Of a DNA stretch of 9,938 nt, positions 6,889-9,938 are shown one piece after another. The DNA comes from an uncultured bacterium. GTDB taxonomy: Bacteria; Bdellovibrionota_C; UBA2361; CAKMMH01. The stretch is taken from positions 1-9,938 of the forward strand of contig CAKMMH010000053.1 in the NCBI GenBank assembly GCA_927798255.1, read 5' to 3'. The translations under genes and the position numbers were made by a program. The stretch's first letter is position 1, and each line of letters opens with the position of its first letter. The notes under the pieces are model-generated. The model had not been told where the DNA came from. It saw only the letters and a program-made list of their open reading frames with translations, and did not search any database.

Positions 6889-7509
6889 ATGAATACAGCA
6901 AAAGTTACAAAAAACACACAAGAAGTTTTGATAAATGTTAGTTCAAAAGAGCGCGTTTTAGCCGCTGCGCTTAAACTGTTTGTCGGACAAGGATATTTTA
7001 ATACAAATATTCCAGACTTAAGCCGTGAAAGTCGTTGTAGCGTAGGCTCAATTTATCATCATTTTAAAAATAAAGAAGAAATTGCAAAAGCACTTTACGA
7101 TTTAAGTATTTCTATTTTTAGAAAAGAACTAGAAAAATCAGTACATGACGTAACAAACACGGAAGAATTTGTTAAGAGATTAGTTAAGTCATTTTTGCAG
7201 TTTTCAGAAGTTAATGTTCAAACCTCTAAATATATTTGGCTTTGTCGCCACAGCGAGTTTTTAGACGGACTTGTAATGCGTCCTACTACTTTAGGATTTG
7301 ATAATTTTGGAAGAATTTTAACTAAGGTTTTAAAACAAGGCATTAAAGATCATCAAATTAGACTTCTTAATGCAAATATTCTTTGGAGTATTATTTTTGG
7401 TATTCCTTTAGAATATGTTAGGGATTGGTTTGATGGCTATAACAAGCTTCCACCTTCAAAGGTTGCAGATCAAATTGCAGATGCTTGTTGGCGTGCTTTA
7501 AGAGCTTAA
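6889..7509 (+). CDS. TetR/AcrR-family transcriptional regulator
   Basis: The 206-residue protein has a classic TetR_N DNA-binding domain at about residues 19-67: SKERVLAAALKLFVGQGYFNTNIPDLSRESRCSVGSIYHHFKNKEEI. The recognition helix is around SVGSIYHHF (51-59). The remaining 140 residues form the helical ligand-binding and dimerisation domain, which is poorly conserved in this family, so the ligand cannot be named. It is probably a dimeric repressor acting in the cytoplasm. The corC-like gene follows after 28 bases on the same strand, suggesting one operon. The phosphate genes diverge upstream, so they are a second candidate target. Confidence 0.92.
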   Translation: MNTAKVTKNTQEVLINVSSKERVLAAALKLFVGQGYFNTNIPDLSRESRCSVGSIYHHFKNKEEIAKALYDLSISIFRKELEKSVHDVTNTEEFVKRLVKSFLQFSEVNVQTSKYIWLCRHSEFLDGLVMRPTTLGFDNFGRILTKVLKQGIKDHQIRLLNANILWSIIFGIPLEYVRDWFDGYNKLPPSKVADQIADACWRALRA

Positions 7510-7537
7510 CTCTTTTTATTAATTTTTTGGATTATAA

Positions 7538-8887
7538 ATGGACAATCTTCTTACGCTCTTAATATTCTTTATTTCATTTAGTATCTTATTAATATTTTTT
7601 ACTATTTCAAATTGGACACTAAGTAAGACTAAAAATATAAAACTAAAACACCTAGAGGAAAACTCAAAAAATTCACCTAATTTTAAGTACATTTGGTATT
7701 TAGCTAAAAATCGCGAAAGAAGCTTATATACAACATATATTTATATTATAGTTACAAGCTTTATATTAGGAGTGTGCTTATACAATATTTTAAGATTTTT
7801 AATTAATTATTTATCAAATTTTCTTTCAGTTAATTTTTCAATTATATTTAAAAGTCAAATAATATTATTTCCGATAGCATCACTATCATTTTTATTTCTT
7901 ATGATCTTTTTTATAGATTTAATAAAAGGTATTTCATCTTTTAATGCTGAAAAAACGTTAACCGTATTATCTCCTGTATTATACTATTTTTGCAAAATTA
8001 TTTCTTTTATTCCGCAATGCATCATAAATACTAACAATAAAATTTTAAAAGCGTTTGGAAAAGTTACAAGTAAACGTACTACAAGTAGTGTATTATCTTC
8101 AAAAGATATTGAAGACTTAGTTGAAGAAAGTAGTCAAAATGGTTTAATCGAAAAAGAAGAAAAAGAGCTTCTTAAAGGTGTGATTAATTTTTCAGATACA
8201 TGTGTTAAGGAAATAATGACCCCTCGTCACAAAATAGTTGCAGTTGAAACTGACGATACAATTTTAGAAGTTTCCAAAATTTTTTCAAATGAAGGATTTA
8301 GTAGATTGGTAGTTTATGAAAAAGATTTAGATAACGTTAAAGGTATGGTTCTTGCAAAAGATATACTTACATACACGACAAATAACAATCATAATATAAA
8401 TGCTCTTAATAACCCTATAAAAACTTTAATGAGACAAGTTTATTTTGTAAGAGAAGATAAAGAAATTGACTCGTTGCTTCAAGAATTTAGAAAGAAAGGA
8501 AATCATCTTGCTGTTGTATTAGACGAACATGGTGGCGTTGAAGGAGTTATTACGATTGAAGATTTACTTGAGGAAATTGTTGGCGATATTATGGACGAAC
8601 ATGATATTCTTGAGCAAAATCAAAAAAACGAGACTCAAGTTACGAAAAATAAAGGCGGAGCAATTATTATACCAGGATTCCTTTCAATCCATGATTATAA
8701 TGAAAGCTATAAGCCAATTATTCCTGAAGGAGAATACGAAACAGTTGCTGGATTTATGATAAAAATGCTATCAAAAATGCCCCAAAAAGGCGATGAATTT
8801 GTATATAACGATTACATATTTATTGTAAATAATGTAGTTGAACATCGAATTGACAAAATAATGATAACGCCTATTTTAGGAAAGTAA
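7538..8887 (+). CDS. CorC/HlyC-type CBS-domain membrane protein with degenerate DUF21 domain
   Basis: The 449-residue protein has the three-part layout of the CorC/CNNM family. Residues 1-165 are a membrane domain with hydrophobic segments near 3-28, 64-92, 105-128 and 143-163. A pair of CBS domains spans about 224-345, with IMTPR (226-230) and DEHGGVEGVITIEDLLEEIVGDI (329-351). A CorC_HlyC C-terminal domain follows at about 365-447. The CBS and C-terminal parts are well conserved. The membrane part is not: family motifs resembling S-E-T-A-L, G-N-N-L-V-N and G-E-x-x-P-K are replaced by S-N-W-T-L (24-28), Y-I-I-V-T-S (69-74) and I-D-L-I-K-G (126-131). Family members are linked to magnesium and cobalt export or tolerance; whether this one transports is uncertain. 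It follows the TetR gene by 28 bases with only a weak ribosome-binding site. Confidence 0.88.
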   Translation: MDNLLTLLIFFISFSILLIFFTISNWTLSKTKNIKLKHLEENSKNSPNFKYIWYLAKNRERSLYTTYIYIIVTSFILGVCLYNILRFLINYLSNFLSVNFSIIFKSQIILFPIASLSFLFLMIFFIDLIKGISSFNAEKTLTVLSPVLYYFCKIISFIPQCIINTNNKILKAFGKVTSKRTTSSVLSSKDIEDLVEESSQNGLIEKEEKELLKGVINFSDTCVKEIMTPRHKIVAVETDDTILEVSKIFSNEGFSRLVVYEKDLDNVKGMVLAKDILTYTTNNNHNINALNNPIKTLMRQVYFVREDKEIDSLLQEFRKKGNHLAVVLDEHGGVEGVITIEDLLEEIVGDIMDEHDILEQNQKNETQVTKNKGGAIIIPGFLSIHDYNESYKPIIPEGEYETVAGFMIKMLSKMPQKGDEFVYNDYIFIVNNVVEHRIDKIMITPILGK

Positions 8888-8970
8888 TTTTTTAAGAAAA
8901 CGAAGATTAATTCAAAATACCCCACAGGGGATCAACTAAATTTTGCATAAATCAGTGTTTCTCTAAATTT
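8888..8970. other. 3' flank of the corC-like gene
   Basis: This spacer has no gene. Its one notable item is a small GC-rich hairpin, CCCC-ACA-GGGG (8920-8930), which stands out from the AT-rich surroundings but has no T-run and is too short to be a convincing terminator. Confidence 0.5.
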
Positions 8971-9024
8971 AAAAAAAAGAAAAGATGCATGTCAAAAATT
9001 TTACATGCAGCTTTTCTTTTTTTT
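8971..9024. terminator. Bidirectional intrinsic terminator between convergent genes
   Basis: A long hairpin has arms AAAAGAAAAG-A-TGCATGT (ending at 8992) and ACATGCA-G-CTTTTCTTTT (starting at 9003), with one mismatch (A8985 opposite G9010) and a ten-base AT loop. Eight A precede it (8971-8978) and eight T follow (9017-9024), so it can end transcripts from both the corC-like gene on the plus strand and the ompA-like gene on the minus strand. Confidence 0.92.
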
Positions 9025-9049
9025 AGAATGAAATTATTAAGCTTATAAA

Positions 9050-9832
9050 TTAGAAAGAAACTTCAACTCGCCTATTTACTGCTCTGCTTGGAGCGTCATT
9101 ATCACTAAGAACTGGTCTTGTCTTTCCAAAGCTTACAGTTGAAATTCTATCTGCTGGAACTCCTAACGAAACAAGCTCATCTCTTACAGCCTTAGCTCTA
9201 TCCATTCCAAGTTGCTTATTATAAGAATCTGAACCTATGTAATCAGTGTGACCATTTAACACTACATTAACGCCAGGTTTTTCTTTTAACATATTAGCAA
9301 TTACTCTAGCTTTTCCTTTTCCAAGAGTATTTAACGACCTTTTATTAAAATCGAAGTTAACATCAGGAACATAAATTTCTCTTACAGCCGTTGCATTGCA
9401 ACCACCATTTTCACATGAGTTTTCATTGTAAGCGTAATTTTGTTCGTGTGTATCATTATGTCCTAATTCTATTCTTGAACCTTTATTGTAATTGTAAGGA
9501 GGAATTTTGTTACAATCTGAATAGTCCGTATATGTATTAAAACAACTAGAGCTATCTCTATAATCAAATGGTTCTCTATAACCAAAAACGCTTCTAGAAG
9601 TCTCACTAGAAGAAATTGAATAATCAATTGGCCTAATTATCCCTTCTCTTAATACCCAACCAATAGGATGAAGAATATATGCTGCTATTCGTAAAGGATG
9701 TGATTCACTTTCTCTATATCTTGGTTCTGTGTAATACTTTATAGTTCCGTTATCTTTTGGCAAAGCATCTTGTGCTATTGTATTGTAAATAACACAGCAA
9801 ATTGCAGTTACGAATAATAATACTTTTTTCAT
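9050..9832 (-). CDS. OmpA-family peptidoglycan-binding outer-envelope protein
   Basis: Starting at the ATG at 9832 the protein has 260 residues. A longer reading from a TTG at 9844 is unlikely because that TTG overlaps the ribosome-binding GGAG, which is correctly spaced for the ATG. Residues 1-20 are a signal peptide (MKKVLLFVTAICCVIYNTIA) with probable cleavage before Gln21; there is no lipobox at the cysteines. Residues 47-72 hold a hydrophobic segment LRIAAYILHPIGWVLREGIIRPIDYS. Residues 80-145 are low-complexity and rich in Tyr, Ser and Asn, with four cysteines (97, 107, 140, 145) that could form disulfides. Residues 151-260 are an OmpA C-terminal domain, with NGHTD (Asp197) and Arg212 fifteen residues later, the expected pair for binding diaminopimelate in peptidoglycan. 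No eight-strand barrel is evident, so it is more likely a periplasmic wall-anchoring protein than a porin. Confidence 0.9.
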   Translation of the reverse strand: MKKVLLFVTAICCVIYNTIAQDALPKDNGTIKYYTEPRYRESESHPLRIAAYILHPIGWVLREGIIRPIDYSISSSETSRSVFGYREPFDYRDSSSCFNTYTDYSDCNKIPPYNYNKGSRIELGHNDTHEQNYAYNENSCENGGCNATAVREIYVPDVNFDFNKRSLNTLGKGKARVIANMLKEKPGVNVVLNGHTDYIGSDSYNKQLGMDRAKAVRDELVSLGVPADRISTVSFGKTRPVLSDNDAPSRAVNRRVEVSF

Positions 9833-9878
9833 TTCATTCTCCAATTTAAAAAACCAGTGTATTCTTTTTTGTTGAAGA

Positions 9879-9914
9879 ACTCGCGTAGCCCTGGCCTAGC
9901 GTACTAACGCGAGT
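9879..9914 (-). promoter_or_regulatory. GC-rich hairpin upstream of the OmpA-family gene
   Basis: The arms ACTCGCGT (9879-9886) and ACGCGAGT (9907-9914) are perfectly complementary around a 20-base loop. The loop contains a competing smaller hairpin, GCGT-ACTA-ACGC (9899-9910). The element lies about 47 bases before the ompA-like start. It lacks a T-run on both strands, so it is not a terminator. A leader hairpin that stabilises or controls the mRNA, or an operator, fits better. Any promoter further upstream is mostly outside the window; a TATACA lies just beside the hairpin. Confidence 0.55.
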
Positions 9915-9938
9915 GTATACGTTATTAAAAACTACTAA

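Noticed and set aside
8529..8759. Plus-strand reading frame inside the corC-like gene
   Set aside because: It overlaps the well conserved CBS and CorC_HlyC coding region in a second frame and has no features of its own.
9833..9844. TTG start giving four extra residues (MENE) on the OmpA-family protein
   Set aside because: The TTG overlaps the GGAG ribosome-binding site that serves the ATG at 9832, and a normal signal peptide begins at that ATG.

Overview
This is a low-GC window (roughly one third G+C by eye) from a Gram-negative bacterium. Two things point to a diderm: an OmpA-type peptidoglycan-binding protein with a signal peptide, and a phosphatidylserine synthase of the CDP-alcohol phosphotransferase type. 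Upstream of groES there is a promoter resembling those read by the heat-shock sigma factor RpoH (sigma-32), and I see no HrcA/CIRCE operator. That would fit a proteobacterium, and the GroES mobile-loop region looks deltaproteobacterial to me. I cannot place the organism further; an uncultured lineage is possible.

Layout. Positions 1-85 (minus) hold the first 28 codons of release factor 1 (prfA). Positions 169-1362 (minus) encode a serine beta-lactamase-fold protein whose catalytic motifs are nearly all replaced. A 410-bp AT-rich divergent spacer carries its promoter and the heat-shock-type promoter of groES-groEL (1773-3766, plus), which end at a strong terminator. A 529-bp region without genes follows. 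Its second half (about 3957-4262) looks like an unidentified structured RNA read on the minus strand. It has several hairpins, a GNRA-capped stem, competing pairings, a run of nine G and a 3' intrinsic terminator. Next on the minus strand come pssA (4296-5093), a PiT-type phosphate permease (5174-6163) and its DUF47/PhoU-like partner (6172-6816). Divergent from these, on the plus strand, a TetR regulator (6889-7509) and a CorC/HlyC-type CBS protein (7538-8887) form a likely operon. A bidirectional terminator (8971-9024) separates this from an OmpA-family gene on the minus strand (9050-9832), whose leader contains a GC-rich hairpin.

How the genes relate. GroES/GroEL are a normal chaperonin pair. 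The DUF47 protein and PiT permease form a two-gene phosphate-uptake unit, and pssA downstream supplies the phosphatidylethanolamine branch of lipid synthesis. The TetR-corC pair shares a 72-bp divergent promoter region with the phosphate unit, so the regulator may act on either side. The parts most worth a second look are the unidentified RNA downstream of pssA, the catalytically dead beta-lactamase relative beside prfA, and the CorC-like protein with a degenerate membrane domain. I see no mobile element, CRISPR array, tRNA or rRNA.
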